64,000 nucleotides of DNA from Selenomonadaceae bacterium (lineage in GTDB: Bacteria; Bacillota; Negativicutes; Selenomonadales; Selenomonadaceae): positions 1 through 64,000 of the forward strand of contig JAFRSO010000015.1 of NCBI GenBank assembly GCA_017427545.1. The letters run 5' to 3'. How positions within the stretch are numbered: position 1 is the stretch's first letter; every line of letters begins with the position of its first letter. A model generated the notes under the pieces. The model had not been told where the DNA came from. It saw only the letters and a program-made list of their open reading frames with translations, and searched no databases. The position numbers and the translations under genes were made by a program. Positions 1-9,025 of this stretch are shown piece by piece.

Positions 1-47
1 CCCTAATCCCTAATCCCTAATCCCTGTTCCCTAATCCCTGTTACCTA
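1..47. repeat. heptad tandem-repeat tract (CCCTAAT units)
   Basis: Consecutive 7-mers of the CCCTAAT / CCCTGTT type run from the window edge to the stop codon of the minus-strand yraN gene. That stop (TAG at 45-47) lies at the inner edge of the tract. The left limit is unknown because the tract continues out of the window. Confidence 0.85.
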
Positions 48-419
48 AACTTCTTGTGCGACTTCAAAGGCATTTTCGATATGATTAATTTCCTCGACGC
101 GTTCGCCGCTGAAATAAATTTCCACAACGTCAAATCGACAGGCGCAATCGAAAAAATTTTCGTCCTGCAAAAAGACGCCGGCCGCCTCGATAATTTTTTT
201 CTGCTTGCGAAGATTAACCGCCTCGACCGGCAAGCCGTGACGAATATTCGACCGCGCTTTGACTTCGACGAAAACTATCACGTCCTCAATCTGCGCGATT
301 ATGTCAATTTCTGCCGACCGAATCCGAAAATTTCTCGCAACGATTGTATAGCCCTTCGACTCAAGAAATTTTGCCGCGCAATCCTCACCGAACTTGCCCA
401 AAAATTTTTGCCTGCTCAC
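45..419 (-). CDS. YraN/UPF0102 family endonuclease-like protein
   Basis: A 124-aa protein of usual length for the family. The N-terminus (GKFGEDCAAKFLESKGYTIV) is followed by the nuclease-fold core, with AEIDIIAQ near residue 36 and VFVEVKARS near 49. These are the D and ExK residues of a PD-(D/E)XK restriction-endonuclease-like fold. Known members sit near ribonuclease H and DNA-processing genes, but their biological role is not settled. The start overlaps the stop of the upstream nitroreductase gene by 4 bp, so the two are probably co-transcribed. Confidence 0.9.
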   Translation of the reverse strand: MSRQKFLGKFGEDCAAKFLESKGYTIVARNFRIRSAEIDIIAQIEDVIVFVEVKARSNIRHGLPVEAVNLRKQKKIIEAAGVFLQDENFFDCACRFDVVEIYFSGERVEEINHIENAFEVAQEV

Positions 420-928
420 AATTCGACGACAACTTCTTCAAGCTTGCGGCGGTCTTCATGACGGGCGGAAGGTTTTGCGGTTTCAGCAGGATAGCCGACG
501 GGGAATACTGCAATCAATTCGTAGTCTTTCATTTCGGGGAAAAGCTCCTGCATTTTCGGCGCATCAAACCAGCCTACCCAAGTCGTGCCAAGTCCTTCGT
601 CTTGAACTGCCAACATCAAATGCGTTGCAACGATGGCCGCGTCAATCTCCGCAAAATTTTTGTTGTCGAACGGGCGATCAAATGCACCGTCTTTTTTTGC
701 GCCGATGACAAATGCCAACGCTGAACCGAAAGTGTAAGGCGTCGCCTGCTTGAGTTTGTCGAAAGCCTCGGACGATTGAATTTTCCAGATTGTGTAGCGT
801 TGAAGATTTTTCGCCGTGGGAGCAGCAATCGCCGCCTGCAAAATACGTTCGATTTTCTCCGGCTCAATCGGCTTATCCGTCAACTTCCTGCAAGAATAAC
901 GTGTCTTTGCCAATTCATAAAAACTCAT
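416..928 (-). CDS. nitroreductase family protein
   Basis: A 170-aa FMN-dependent nitroreductase-fold protein. It opens with FYELAKTRYSCRKLTDKPIE, the usual phosphate/FMN-contacting arginine region, followed by AAIAAPTAKNLQ. The C-terminal half has GLGTTWVGWFDAPKMQE and AVFPVGYPAE, typical of the small NADH oxidase/nitroreductase subgroup. The substrate cannot be told. The start is an ATG with an AGGAGG-type site upstream. It is followed by yraN with a 4-bp overlap. Confidence 0.93.
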   Translation of the reverse strand: MSFYELAKTRYSCRKLTDKPIEPEKIERILQAAIAAPTAKNLQRYTIWKIQSSEAFDKLKQATPYTFGSALAFVIGAKKDGAFDRPFDNKNFAEIDAAIVATHLMLAVQDEGLGTTWVGWFDAPKMQELFPEMKDYELIAVFPVGYPAETAKPSARHEDRRKLEEVVVEL

Positions 929-941
929 TTTAAAAGCCTCC

Positions 942-1012
942 TTAGTACTAGGTACTAGAACTAGGTACTAGGGGTTTTCTGATTCTAGTACCTGGTTCTA
1001 GCACCTAACTAT
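942..1012. repeat. TAG-type 6-7-mer tandem-repeat tract
   Basis: Units of the type CTAGTAC, CTAGAA and CTAGGTA fill the gap between the nitroreductase gene and purF. The purF stop codon (TAG) falls at its edge. Confidence 0.85.
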
Positions 1013-2436
1013 TTCAAATACTCGCCGCGAATATCTTCGGTTGGCGGCGGAATGGGATAATCTCCGCTGAAACATGCCGTGCAAATCTCTCGACCGCCGG
1101 ACATTTCATACAGGCAACCAATCGGCAAATAACCGAGTGAATCCGCGCCGATAATCTTGCAAATTTCCTCAACGCTCCGATTGTGCGCAATGAGTTGCTC
1201 GCTATCGGGAATGTCAATCCCAAAATAACACGGGTGACAAAATGGCGGGCTTGAAACTCTCACGTGAACTTCAGCAGCTCCCGCCTCCTTAAGCATGTTG
1301 ACAATCCTGTTACTTGTCGTGCCGCGGACAATCGAATCATCAATCATCACGATTCGTTTATCTTTAACCACGTCGCGCAGAACATTGAGCTTGACTTTGA
1401 CGCTTTGCATACGGCCGGATTGTTGCGGCTTGATAAAAGTTCTGCCGACGTAAGTATTTTTCGTGAAGGCAATGCCGTAAGGAATACCCGACGCCATTGA
1501 GTAGCCGACGGCCGCCATATTGCCCGATTCCGGAACTCCGACGACCAAATCAGCGTCAATGGGATGAATTCTCGCCAAAAGTTTTCCCGCAATAATCCTG
1601 GACTGCGTGACACTCATGCCGTCAAAAGTCGTATCGGGGCGACAAAAATAAATATACTCGAAGACACATCGCGCAGTTTTCTCTTTGGGCAGAGCAAGTT
1701 CCATGTTCGATTCAATTCTGCCGTTATGAAAAATCGTGACGACTTCGCCCGGTTCCACGTCGCGAATAAATTCCGCGTCGATAGTTTCAAGTGCGCATGT
1801 CTCCGAGGTTATGATATAGGCGTTGTCAAGCTTGCCGATAACCAGCGGTCGAAATCCCCACGGGTCACGGGCACCGATTAATTTTCGCGGACTGGCCACG
1901 ACGAGTGAATAGGAGCCTTGAACTTTCTTCAACGCGCGGACAGTCGCCTCTTGCACGGAACGAGATTTTACACGTTCGCGGGCTATATGATATGCAATGG
2001 TTTCGGTATCAATAGTCGTCTGAAAAATCGCGCCGCCTGCAGCAAGTTCACGACGGAGTTTCGGAGCGTTGACGAGATTGCCGTTGTGAGCAAGCATAAG
2101 CGTGCCTTTGAGATATGCCAAGACGAGCGGTTGAGAATTTTCCGGAGTGGACGCGCCCGCCGTCGAATATCGAACATGACCGACGCCGAGATTGCCTTTG
2201 AGTGCGAAAATATTTTCTGCGTGAAAAACTTCATTGACGCGCCCCAATGCCTTGTGACATAAAACTTTATCGCGCCGCGTCGAAGTATCCGTAACTGCAA
2301 TACCTGCACTTTCCTGCCCGCGATGTTGCAAAGCATAAAGCCCGTAATAAATCGTCTGTGCCACGTCACCGCCGCTTAAGTCGTACATGCCGAACACGCC
2401 GCACGATTCTCCTGCTGAAGTCATTCCGAAATCCAT
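1009..2436 (-). CDS. purF: amidophosphoribosyltransferase
   Basis: Catalyses the first committed step of purine synthesis: PRPP plus glutamine gives 5-phosphoribosylamine. The 475-aa protein has a short propeptide before the catalytic cysteine (SCGVFGMYD), an N-terminal glutamine amidotransferase domain (GHVRYSTAG), and a C-terminal phosphoribosyltransferase domain with the PRPP motif VIMIDDSIVRGTTS. Cysteines late in the protein (CHPCYFG, CTACF) fit the Fe-S form known from Bacillus. An ATG at 2436 preceded by AAAGGGG is preferred over GTG at 2445. No other purine gene is next to it in the window. Confidence 0.97.
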   Translation of the reverse strand: MDFGMTSAGESCGVFGMYDLSGGDVAQTIYYGLYALQHRGQESAGIAVTDTSTRRDKVLCHKALGRVNEVFHAENIFALKGNLGVGHVRYSTAGASTPENSQPLVLAYLKGTLMLAHNGNLVNAPKLRRELAAGGAIFQTTIDTETIAYHIARERVKSRSVQEATVRALKKVQGSYSLVVASPRKLIGARDPWGFRPLVIGKLDNAYIITSETCALETIDAEFIRDVEPGEVVTIFHNGRIESNMELALPKEKTARCVFEYIYFCRPDTTFDGMSVTQSRIIAGKLLARIHPIDADLVVGVPESGNMAAVGYSMASGIPYGIAFTKNTYVGRTFIKPQQSGRMQSVKVKLNVLRDVVKDKRIVMIDDSIVRGTTSNRIVNMLKEAGAAEVHVRVSSPPFCHPCYFGIDIPDSEQLIAHNRSVEEICKIIGADSLGYLPIGCLYEMSGGREICTACFSGDYPIPPPTEDIRGEYLK

Positions 2437-2450
2437 TGCCACCACCCCTT

Positions 2451-2523
2451 TAGCTGTTAGCTTCTAGCTACTAGTTCTAGTACCTAGTTCTAGTTCCTAG
2501 TTCCTAGTTCCTAGTTCCTAGTC
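2451..2523. repeat. CTAGTTC-type tandem-repeat tract
   Basis: Starts with TAGCTGTTAG units and turns into at least four consecutive CTAGTTC heptads between purF and ftsY. Part of the window-wide repeat family. Confidence 0.9.
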
Positions 2524-2559
2524 AATTATATTCATGCTATTTGCCTTTGTCAAAAAAGT

Positions 2560-3471
2560 TTACAGCCCGAATAGCGCGTCAGCAAATTCTTTGGCATTGA
2601 ACGGGCGCAAATCATCGAGCCGTTCACCGACTCCCACCCACTTGACGGGAATGTTGAGCTGTTCTTTTATGCCGATAATCATGCCGCCCTTAGCAGTGCC
2701 GTCGAGTTTCGTCAAGACAATTCCGGTTATGCCCGCCGTCTGTGAAAATAATTCCGCTTGCCGCAAAGCATTTTGACCGGTCGTGGCGTCGAGGACGAGT
2801 AAAACTTCATGCGGCGCACCGTGAATTCCCTTGCCGAGAATGCGATTGATTTTCTTAAGCTCCTCCATAAGGTTGAATTTATTTTGCAGGCGGCCGGCAG
2901 TATCGACAAGCAGCACGTCAATATTTTGTGCGACAGCTGAACGAGCCGCATCGAGTGCCACGCTTGAAGGGTTTGAGCCTTCGGAATGTTTCACGAACGC
3001 CGAACCTGTCCGATCAGCCCAAATCTCAAGTTGATCAATCGCGCCAGCCCTGAAGGTATCAGCCGCCGCCATCATAACTTTTTTTCCCTGCGACTTGTAA
3101 TATGCCGCAAGCTTGCCGATAGTCGTAGTCTTGCCCGCGCCATTAACACCAATCATCAAAATCACATGCGGCGGAGTAATGTTGACTGCGGAACCTTCCT
3201 CTTCCGTCAAAATATCGCGAATTTGATTCGACAGAAAATTTTTCACGTCGGCGGGCGAATTAATTTCAGCCTTGCGGACGCCCTTGCGCAACCCCGTAAT
3301 TAATTTTTCAGTCGTCGCCATACCGACATCAGAAGTTATCAAAGTTTCCTCCAGCTCGTCGAGTAAGTCGTCATCAATTTTCGTCGAGCCGTGGAGAAGT
3401 TCATCGATCTTATCAACAAATTTTTCACGAGTCTTAGCCAAGCCCGCCTTTAGTCTGTCAAAAAATCCCAT
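2560..3471 (-). CDS. ftsY: signal recognition particle receptor FtsY
   Basis: SRP receptor GTPase that docks ribosome-nascent chain complexes at the inner membrane. The 303-aa protein consists of the NG domain only; the acidic A domain of E. coli FtsY is absent, as in many Firmicutes. The P-loop is GVNGAGKTTTIGKLA near residue 108, followed by DTFRAGA, DTAGR and TKLDGTAKGG, all in the expected order. ATG start with GGGGGAATTGTT upstream. The divergent neighbour is fur. Confidence 0.97.
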   Translation of the reverse strand: MGFFDRLKAGLAKTREKFVDKIDELLHGSTKIDDDLLDELEETLITSDVGMATTEKLITGLRKGVRKAEINSPADVKNFLSNQIRDILTEEEGSAVNITPPHVILMIGVNGAGKTTTIGKLAAYYKSQGKKVMMAAADTFRAGAIDQLEIWADRTGSAFVKHSEGSNPSSVALDAARSAVAQNIDVLLVDTAGRLQNKFNLMEELKKINRILGKGIHGAPHEVLLVLDATTGQNALRQAELFSQTAGITGIVLTKLDGTAKGGMIIGIKEQLNIPVKWVGVGERLDDLRPFNAKEFADALFGL

Positions 3472-3559
3472 AACAATTCCCCCTTGCCGAATATTTTAGC
3501 AGATTGTCAAGCTTCCCTGCAACAAAAAAGCAATGCGTTCGGTGATTCTCAAATTCTAA

Positions 3560-3587
3560 TTGATAAAACCGCCAAAACTGGTATAAT
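3560..3587 (+). promoter_or_regulatory. sigma-A-type promoter of fur-hemZ
   Basis: TTGATA, a 16-bp spacer ending in TGG, then TATAAT, about 30 bp before the fur start. Close to consensus. Confidence 0.75.
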
Positions 3588-3615
3588 CAACTTAAAAGTC
3601 TAAGGGGGTCTCAAA

Positions 3616-4092
3616 ATGAGCGAAAACCATCAACTGTTCGACTTAAAGGACTTGCGCGGGAAATTGTCGGAGAGCGGTTACAAGATGACGCCGCAACGTA
3701 AGGAAATCCTGAAAATTTTTGTCGAGCATTCGGAACGACACCACATGAGCGCGGAAGATGTTTACTCAATCTTGCGTGAGAACGATTCGGAAATTGGTTT
3801 GGCGACGGTTTATCGCGCCCTTGACTTGTTGAGTGACTTGGGAATTCTCGTTCGCATGGATTTTGGCGACGGTTGCGCCCGCTACGAACTCAACACTGCC
3901 GATCCGACAATTCATCATCATCACCATTTGATTTGCCTCAACTGCAAAAAAGTTATCGAGTTTGAAGAGGACTTGCTGGAAATGTTGGAGGCGTATATCG
4001 AGAAAAAATCCGGCTTCCAAATCGTAAATCATGAAGTGAAATTTTTCGGCTACTGCAGCGATTGTCGGGCGAAAGGAGAATTAAACCCTTGA
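3616..4092 (+). CDS. fur: Fur-family ferric uptake regulator
   Basis: A 158-aa metal-dependent repressor. The N-terminal winged helix includes MTPQRKEILKIF and IGLATVYRALDLL. The dimerisation domain carries a His cluster (IHHHHHLIC) and two CxxC pairs (CLNC, CSDC) for the structural zinc. The residue after CLNCKKVI is Glu (VIEF), as in E. coli Fur; PerR proteins usually have Asp there, so iron sensing is favoured over peroxide sensing. The stop codon overlaps the TTG start of hemZ, so the two form one unit. Confidence 0.92.
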   Translation: MSENHQLFDLKDLRGKLSESGYKMTPQRKEILKIFVEHSERHHMSAEDVYSILRENDSEIGLATVYRALDLLSDLGILVRMDFGDGCARYELNTADPTIHHHHHLICLNCKKVIEFEEDLLEMLEAYIEKKSGFQIVNHEVKFFGYCSDCRAKGELNP

Positions 4093-5615
4093 GCCTAAAA
4101 ATAAAAAATTTAACGCTCCTCGGACAAAACGATTTCTCAAAAATTATCGGCGACGTGCTCCGTTCCTTGAAAGTCGAGACCGTCAAAACAGGTTCGGTTG
4201 ACTTCGACGGCTTGGAAATTTTTAATGAGATTGTCGGCAAGAAAGTTATCACGCGGCTGAAAATCACGGCGGGCATTGCTGAAGGTTGCCTCCGAAAAAG
4301 TTCAATCGCGCGTCCCGATGAAAGATTTGGTGCGGAAGTCAATCGCCTCGTGAAGAAAAATTTATATCTGCTCCTCGTCGACAGCCTAGGACTTGATGCG
4401 GTACCTTACGGGATTTTGCATGGCGTGCGTCCCACGAAAATTATTCAGCGGTGGATTGATGAGGGCTTCGGCGTCACAAGTCAAGGCGTCATTGATCGCG
4501 ATAAAATTTCCCGACGCGTATCGGCCGATTTTCTGACCACTCGTGACAAGGCGGAACTTTTGACGGAGGTTGCTCTTCGACAGCTGAAAATTATTCATTG
4601 CGACGAGAAAAAAATTGGCGTCTACGTCGGGATTCCCTTCTGCAAAACTCGTTGCCTGTACTGTTCATTTCCGTCGAATGTCTTGCCCGCTGAAAATGTT
4701 ATCGCCGAATTCATGCAGGCTTTGACGCGCGACATTGAGGCGGCGGCGAGTGCGATTAATCGTTACGGCTTTGAGGTGCAGACGATTTACATTGGCGGAG
4801 GTACGCCGACTGCCCTGCCGGAAAAATTTTTCGCCGAGATGATTGCGGCGGTTCACAAGAATTTTCACGGCGCGGGAGTCAAAGAGTTTACGGTTGAGTG
4901 CGGACGCCCCGACACAATTTCTGCCGAAAAAATTTCCGTAATGAAAAATTTCGGCGTCACGAGAGTCAGCGTCAATCCTCAAACAATGCATCAACGGACA
5001 CTTGACATAATCGGGCGTCAACACACTGTCGAAGATGTCGTTAAGGCGTTCAAAAATTTACGGGCGGCGGGCGATTGGCTGATAAACATGGATTTGATAA
5101 TCGGTTTGCCGGGCGAGAGATTAGCCGACTTCAAAGAGACGCTTGCAAAAGTTTTGGAGCTTGAGCCGGACGACGTGACGATTCATTCTTTGGCGATAAA
5201 GCGCGGGTCGAAATTGCAAATGCGGCTGGCCGATGAGTTGAACCGCTTGGAAGATTTTAATTTGCCTGATGACGCTGAAGTTCGCAAGATGTCCGATTAT
5301 GCCGAAAAAGTTTTGTGCGGAGAAAAATATTTACCGTATTATCTTTATCGGCAGGGCTACATGAGCGGGCAGATTGAAAACGTCGGCTGGTGCAAGTGCG
5401 GCGCGGAAGGCATTTACAACGTGCAGATAATGGGCGAGCGTCAAATTATTTTGGGCGTGGGAGCGGCGGCATCAACGAAAGTTCCCGACCGCGTTGCTAA
5501 AAAAATTCAAACGGCGTTCAATGCCAAAGACTTTAAAACTTATCTGCGTGACCTGGAAAAATATATATCGAAGCGTGAAAAAATTTTGGCGCAAGTTTAC
5601 GGAGGAGGGAATTGA
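4089..5615 (+). CDS. hemZ: oxygen-independent coproporphyrinogen III oxidase-like protein HemZ
   Basis: A radical SAM enzyme of the HemN/HemZ group, which decarboxylates coproporphyrinogen III in haem synthesis. The 4Fe-4S motif is CKTRCLYC near residue 191. It is followed by IYIGGGTPTAL, SVNPQTMHQ and MDLIIGLPGE, hallmarks of the group. The length (508 aa) and the N-terminal extension before the radical SAM core match HemZ rather than HemN. A TTG at 4089 is preferred as start: it overlaps the fur stop and has AAAGGAG upstream. The earlier TTG at 4062 lies inside fur. Confidence 0.93.
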   Translation: MSLKIKNLTLLGQNDFSKIIGDVLRSLKVETVKTGSVDFDGLEIFNEIVGKKVITRLKITAGIAEGCLRKSSIARPDERFGAEVNRLVKKNLYLLLVDSLGLDAVPYGILHGVRPTKIIQRWIDEGFGVTSQGVIDRDKISRRVSADFLTTRDKAELLTEVALRQLKIIHCDEKKIGVYVGIPFCKTRCLYCSFPSNVLPAENVIAEFMQALTRDIEAAASAINRYGFEVQTIYIGGGTPTALPEKFFAEMIAAVHKNFHGAGVKEFTVECGRPDTISAEKISVMKNFGVTRVSVNPQTMHQRTLDIIGRQHTVEDVVKAFKNLRAAGDWLINMDLIIGLPGERLADFKETLAKVLELEPDDVTIHSLAIKRGSKLQMRLADELNRLEDFNLPDDAEVRKMSDYAEKVLCGEKYLPYYLYRQGYMSGQIENVGWCKCGAEGIYNVQIMGERQIILGVGAAASTKVPDRVAKKIQTAFNAKDFKTYLRDLEKYISKREKILAQVYGGGN

Positions 5616-5616
5616 T

Positions 5617-6426
5617 ATGGCATACGTGACACAAGATGATATGATTAAAGTTTTTCAAGATACGGAAGAATTTTGCAAGACTGACGAGAATTTGAAACGG
5701 GCAATCAACGATTCGATAAAAGCTACGAAATTTTACGGGGCAAAAGATTATCCGTCGTTGCCCGAACGCAGATTCAAGAAAACTACAATTTCAGTCGTCA
5801 AGCGGCGTTCATTCGATATGGCGGTTGCCCTTCAGCGGAAACATTTGGAGTTGAAAATCGCGGTGCACAATTTTGCTTCGGCGACAAATCCCGGCGGCGG
5901 TGTCAAAAATGGTTCGCGTGCACAAGAGGAGTCGCTTTGCAGATGTTCGACGCTTTATCCCGTGCTTGACACCGCAGCGAATTGGGAAAAATTTTACACG
6001 GTCAATCGCGAGCTTAAAAATCCTCTTCACGACGACGCCTGCATTTACACGCCCGAAATTGTCATTTGCAAAAACGATTCCGAAAGGCCTTCACGTGTGC
6101 CGCGTGAAAAATGGGAATTGGTTGACGTTGTAACGATTGCCGCGCCGAATTTGCGGAAATTTAAAATCAGTGACGAAGAACTTTTTGCCATTCACGAACA
6201 GAGATTGCGGCACATGTTCACGGTCGTAGCTCATCATGGCGCAGATATTTTCGTGACGGGAGCATTCGGCTGCGGAGCGTTCCATAATAATCCCGAAGTC
6301 GTCGCGAGTGCTTTCAAAAAAATTCTGCCGGAGTTTGAAGGCTGCTTTAAGGAAATTGTCTTCGCGATTTATTACAAGATGGGCGAAATGATTAACTACG
6401 AATCGTTCAAGAGGGTTTTGAAATGA
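5617..6426 (+). CDS. microbial PARG-like protein (TIGR02452 type)
   Basis: A 269-aa protein with the signature NPGGGVKNGSRAQEESLCR near residue 91. GGG, seven residues, then QEE is the ADP-ribose-binding and catalytic loop of bacterial-type poly(ADP-ribose) glycohydrolases. The C-terminal part has TGAFGCGAFHNNPEVVA, a second macro-fold binding loop. By family it would remove ADP-ribose from proteins; the substrate here is unknown. The ATG at 5617 follows GGAGGAGG, 1 bp after the hemZ stop. The next gene, phzF-like, overlaps by 4 bp. Confidence 0.88.
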   Translation: MAYVTQDDMIKVFQDTEEFCKTDENLKRAINDSIKATKFYGAKDYPSLPERRFKKTTISVVKRRSFDMAVALQRKHLELKIAVHNFASATNPGGGVKNGSRAQEESLCRCSTLYPVLDTAANWEKFYTVNRELKNPLHDDACIYTPEIVICKNDSERPSRVPREKWELVDVVTIAAPNLRKFKISDEELFAIHEQRLRHMFTVVAHHGADIFVTGAFGCGAFHNNPEVVASAFKKILPEFEGCFKEIVFAIYYKMGEMINYESFKRVLK

Positions 6427-7202
6427 GGCAGTTTATAGTTGACGCGTTCACGGAAAAAATTTTCGGCGGCAATCCTGCGGCGGTGTGCGTCGTAGAAAAA
6501 TTCCCGCCCGAAGAGTTAATGCAAAACATAGCCCGCGAAAATAATTTATCGGAGACGGCATTTGTCATGCGGGAGAAAAATTTTTATCGGCTAAGGTGGT
6601 TCACGCCGTCAACCGAAATAGATTTTTGCGGACATGCGACATTGGCGAGCGCGTTCGTGATTTTGACGCAGGTTGAAAAAAATTTACCCGTCGTTGAGTT
6701 CGAGACGTTGAGCGGAAGATTTATCGTCGAGCGCAAGGGAAAATTTTTCGAGATGAACTTTCCCGCGTATGTGCCGAAAAAAATTCCCGTGACGGAGGCA
6801 ATGTCGGACGCTGTCAATGCAAAAGTTTTGGAAGCGTATCTTGCGCGGGATTTGCTGATGGTTTTGGATTCGGCGGAGGCGGTTGAAAATTTATTGCCGG
6901 ACTTCGACAAGTTGAGCAAGTTGGACGGACTGATTCAAGCGGTGACTGCTGCCGACAAAAATTTTGATTGCGTGTCGAGAGTGTTCGCGCCGAAAATAAA
7001 AATCGCTGAAGATCCTGTAACCGGTTCGACGCATTGTCTGATTGCGCCGTATTGGTCGGAAAAACTCGGCAAAAATAAAATCACGGCTCGTCAAGCATCA
7101 GCACGCGGTGGAGTTTTACATTGCGAAGTTGCAGGCGAACGCGTTAAAATTTCGGGGAGCGCGGCACTGTTCGCAACCGCGGAGTTAGCTGTCAGCTGCT
7201 AG
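6423..7202 (+). CDS. PhzF-family isomerase
   Basis: A 259-aa diaminopimelate-epimerase-fold protein. It has FGGNPAAVCVVE near the start with the conserved early Glu in NNLSETAFV, then FCGHATLASAFV and EDPVTGSTHC. Family members isomerise or epimerise small acids; the substrate is unknown. The start overlaps the PARG-like stop by 4 bp. The last residues (ELAVSC) and the TAG stop are encoded by a tandem-repeat tract, so the native C-terminus may have been altered. Confidence 0.93.
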   Translation: MRQFIVDAFTEKIFGGNPAAVCVVEKFPPEELMQNIARENNLSETAFVMREKNFYRLRWFTPSTEIDFCGHATLASAFVILTQVEKNLPVVEFETLSGRFIVERKGKFFEMNFPAYVPKKIPVTEAMSDAVNAKVLEAYLARDLLMVLDSAEAVENLLPDFDKLSKLDGLIQAVTAADKNFDCVSRVFAPKIKIAEDPVTGSTHCLIAPYWSEKLGKNKITARQASARGGVLHCEVAGERVKISGSAALFATAELAVSC

Positions 7203-7222
7203 TTCTAGTACCTAGCCCCTAA
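7185..7222. repeat. tandem-repeat tract reaching into the phzF-like 3' end
   Basis: Units of the TTAGCTG / TCAGCTG / CTAGTTC / CTAGTAC type begin inside the last codons of the PhzF-like gene and end just before the AAGGAGG ribosome binding site of pgeF. Confidence 0.85.
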
Positions 7223-7232
7223 GGAGGTTTTT

Positions 7233-8066
7233 ATGAGCTACTTTTTAAGACGGACGGAGAATAATCTTTGGCACGGGAAATTTTCAACCTTCCCCGAAGA
7301 TTTGATAACTCATGCGGTATCGACGAGGCTCGGAGGTGTGAGTAAGCCGCCCTTCGACAGCTTGAATCTTGCGCTTCATGTCGGCGACGAACGGGCTGAT
7401 GTCCTTGCCAATCGGAAAAAATTTGTTCAATCGCTGGGCTTCAAAGTTTCGGATATCGTCACGCCCAATCAAATTCACGGCGATAAAATTTTTCGTGTCG
7501 ACGAGAATTATCGCGGCTGCGGCTGTGAAAATTATGCCGATTCGATACCCGAAACTGACGCCATCATCACGAATACGCCCGATTTGCCGTTGATGTTATG
7601 TTTTGCCGATTGCGTCCCGATATTTTTTGTCGACGCGGAAAATTGCGCAATCGGTTTGGCTCATGGCGGTTGGAAAGGTACTCTCAAGAAAATTGCCGCA
7701 AAAACTCTGCTCAAGATGAAATCAGAATTCGGGACGCGTCCAAAAAATTGTCTGATTGGAATTGCCCCGTCAATCGGTTCATGCTGCTACGAAATCGGCG
7801 GCGAAGTTATCGACAAATGCAAGGCGGCCTTCCCGAAAAATTTTGACGAACTGTTGATTAATCGTGACGGAAAAATTTTTCTCGACTTGTGGCGGGCGAA
7901 TGTGATTCAACTTTTGGAAGTCGGCGTGCCTGAAGAAAATATCGACGTGGCGGGCGAGTGCACTTGTTGCGAAAGCAGCTGGTACTTCTCCTATCGTGCC
8001 GCGCAGAAAAATAATCTCGATCGCACGGGACGAATTGCCGCCCTTATCGCCCTAAAAAATTTATGA
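7233..8066 (+). CDS. pgeF: YfiH/PgeF-family multicopper-oxidase-like protein (peptidoglycan editing factor)
   Basis: A 277-aa protein of the polyphenol oxidase / YfiH family. Seen: VSTRLGGVSKPPFDSLNLALHVGD, the HG of PNQIHGDKI, the paired Cys/His site (FADCVPIFF, GLAHGGWKGT), and SIGSCCYEIG with a late CTCCESSWYFSYR. E. coli PgeF removes mis-incorporated L-Ser from muropeptides; the same role is assumed here. ATG at 7233 with AAGGAGG upstream. The stop overlaps the next gene by 4 bp. Confidence 0.92.
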   Translation: MSYFLRRTENNLWHGKFSTFPEDLITHAVSTRLGGVSKPPFDSLNLALHVGDERADVLANRKKFVQSLGFKVSDIVTPNQIHGDKIFRVDENYRGCGCENYADSIPETDAIITNTPDLPLMLCFADCVPIFFVDAENCAIGLAHGGWKGTLKKIAAKTLLKMKSEFGTRPKNCLIGIAPSIGSCCYEIGGEVIDKCKAAFPKNFDELLINRDGKIFLDLWRANVIQLLEVGVPEENIDVAGECTCCESSWYFSYRAAQKNNLDRTGRIAALIALKNL

Positions 8067-8965
8067 GACCTTGTGAACTTTGTCCGCGCAAATGCCGTGT
8101 CGACCGCGTGAAGCAGTTGGGATTTTGTCGTGCCGGAGAAAATTTACGCGTCGCCCTGGTAAGTCTGCACCGTTGGGAGGAGCCGTGTCTTGTCGGGGAA
8201 AACGGCGCGGGTACAATTTTTTTCTCCCACTGCAACTTGAAATGCGTTTACTGCCAAAATTTTTCAATCAGCCATGAAGGTTGCGGCGCGGAAATTTCAA
8301 TCGAACGGCTTGCAGAAATTTTCATTGAGCAGCAGAATCGTGGCGCGGCAAATATCGAACTCGTGACGCCGACGCATTACACCGATAAAATTTGTGCGGC
8401 GATTGACATTGCCAAAAATCGCGGATTGACTTTGCCGATTGTCTGGAACTCGAACGCCTACGAAAATCCTTCGACGCTTGAACTTTTGCGTAACCGCGTC
8501 GATATTTTTTTGCCTGACTTGAAATACATTGACGACGAGCCTGCAAAAATTTTTTCCAACGCGCCGAATTATTTTTCAACCGCAACCGCCGCCGTCAAAA
8601 AAATGTTTAAACTTGTCGGAGCCGCAAAAATTGTAAACGGGCAGATGATTCGCGGAGTTATCGTTCGACATTTGGTTTTGCCGAATTTCAGACGCGACGC
8701 GATTAAAATTGTCGATTGGCTTCACAAAACTTTTGGCGACGAGATTTTTATCAGCCTGATGAATCAGTACACGCCGATTTATCATGCCGCCGACTTCAAA
8801 AAAATCAGCCGCCCGTTGACAACCTTTGAATACAATTCCGTTATCGAACACGCGGTCAATATTGGCGTGAAAAATTGCTTCATTCAGATTGGCAAGACCG
8901 CCGATAAAAATTTTATTCCGAATTTCAATTTGGATAACGTCAAAAAAATCAGCAACCCTGTATAA
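8063..8965 (+). CDS. radical SAM protein, PflA-like (COG1313 type)
   Basis: A 300-aa protein with a Cys-rich start (CELCPRKCRVDR...GFCRAGE) that may bind an extra Fe-S cluster. It is followed by the radical SAM motif CNLKCVYC near residue 58. VWNSNAYENPSTL and FLPDLKYIDDEPA match uncharacterised pyruvate-formate-lyase-activase-like proteins. No target glycyl radical enzyme is nearby. Start overlaps pgeF by 4 bp; a terminator hairpin begins in its last codons. Confidence 0.88.
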   Translation: MRPCELCPRKCRVDRVKQLGFCRAGENLRVALVSLHRWEEPCLVGENGAGTIFFSHCNLKCVYCQNFSISHEGCGAEISIERLAEIFIEQQNRGAANIELVTPTHYTDKICAAIDIAKNRGLTLPIVWNSNAYENPSTLELLRNRVDIFLPDLKYIDDEPAKIFSNAPNYFSTATAAVKKMFKLVGAAKIVNGQMIRGVIVRHLVLPNFRRDAIKIVDWLHKTFGDEIFISLMNQYTPIYHAADFKKISRPLTTFEYNSVIEHAVNIGVKNCFIQIGKTADKNFIPNFNLDNVKKISNPV

Positions 8966-8984
8966 TTCAGAGCTGCTGATTTTT
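8945..8984 (+). terminator. Rho-independent terminator
   Basis: AAAATCAGCA pairs with TGCTGATTTT across a 19-nt loop. The left arm overlaps the last codons of the radical SAM gene, and the A/T ends could serve both strands (ald reads toward it from the other side). Confidence 0.8.
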
Positions 8985-9025
8985 GATTATCGAAGATTTA
9001 TAGGGGGAGTGTCAGCCCCCGTTAA

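Noticed and set aside
1-47. CCCTAAT repeats at the window edge resembling telomere DNA.
   Set aside because: The same units occur inside the window between genes (for example 56683-56764), and the window edge is an arbitrary cut.
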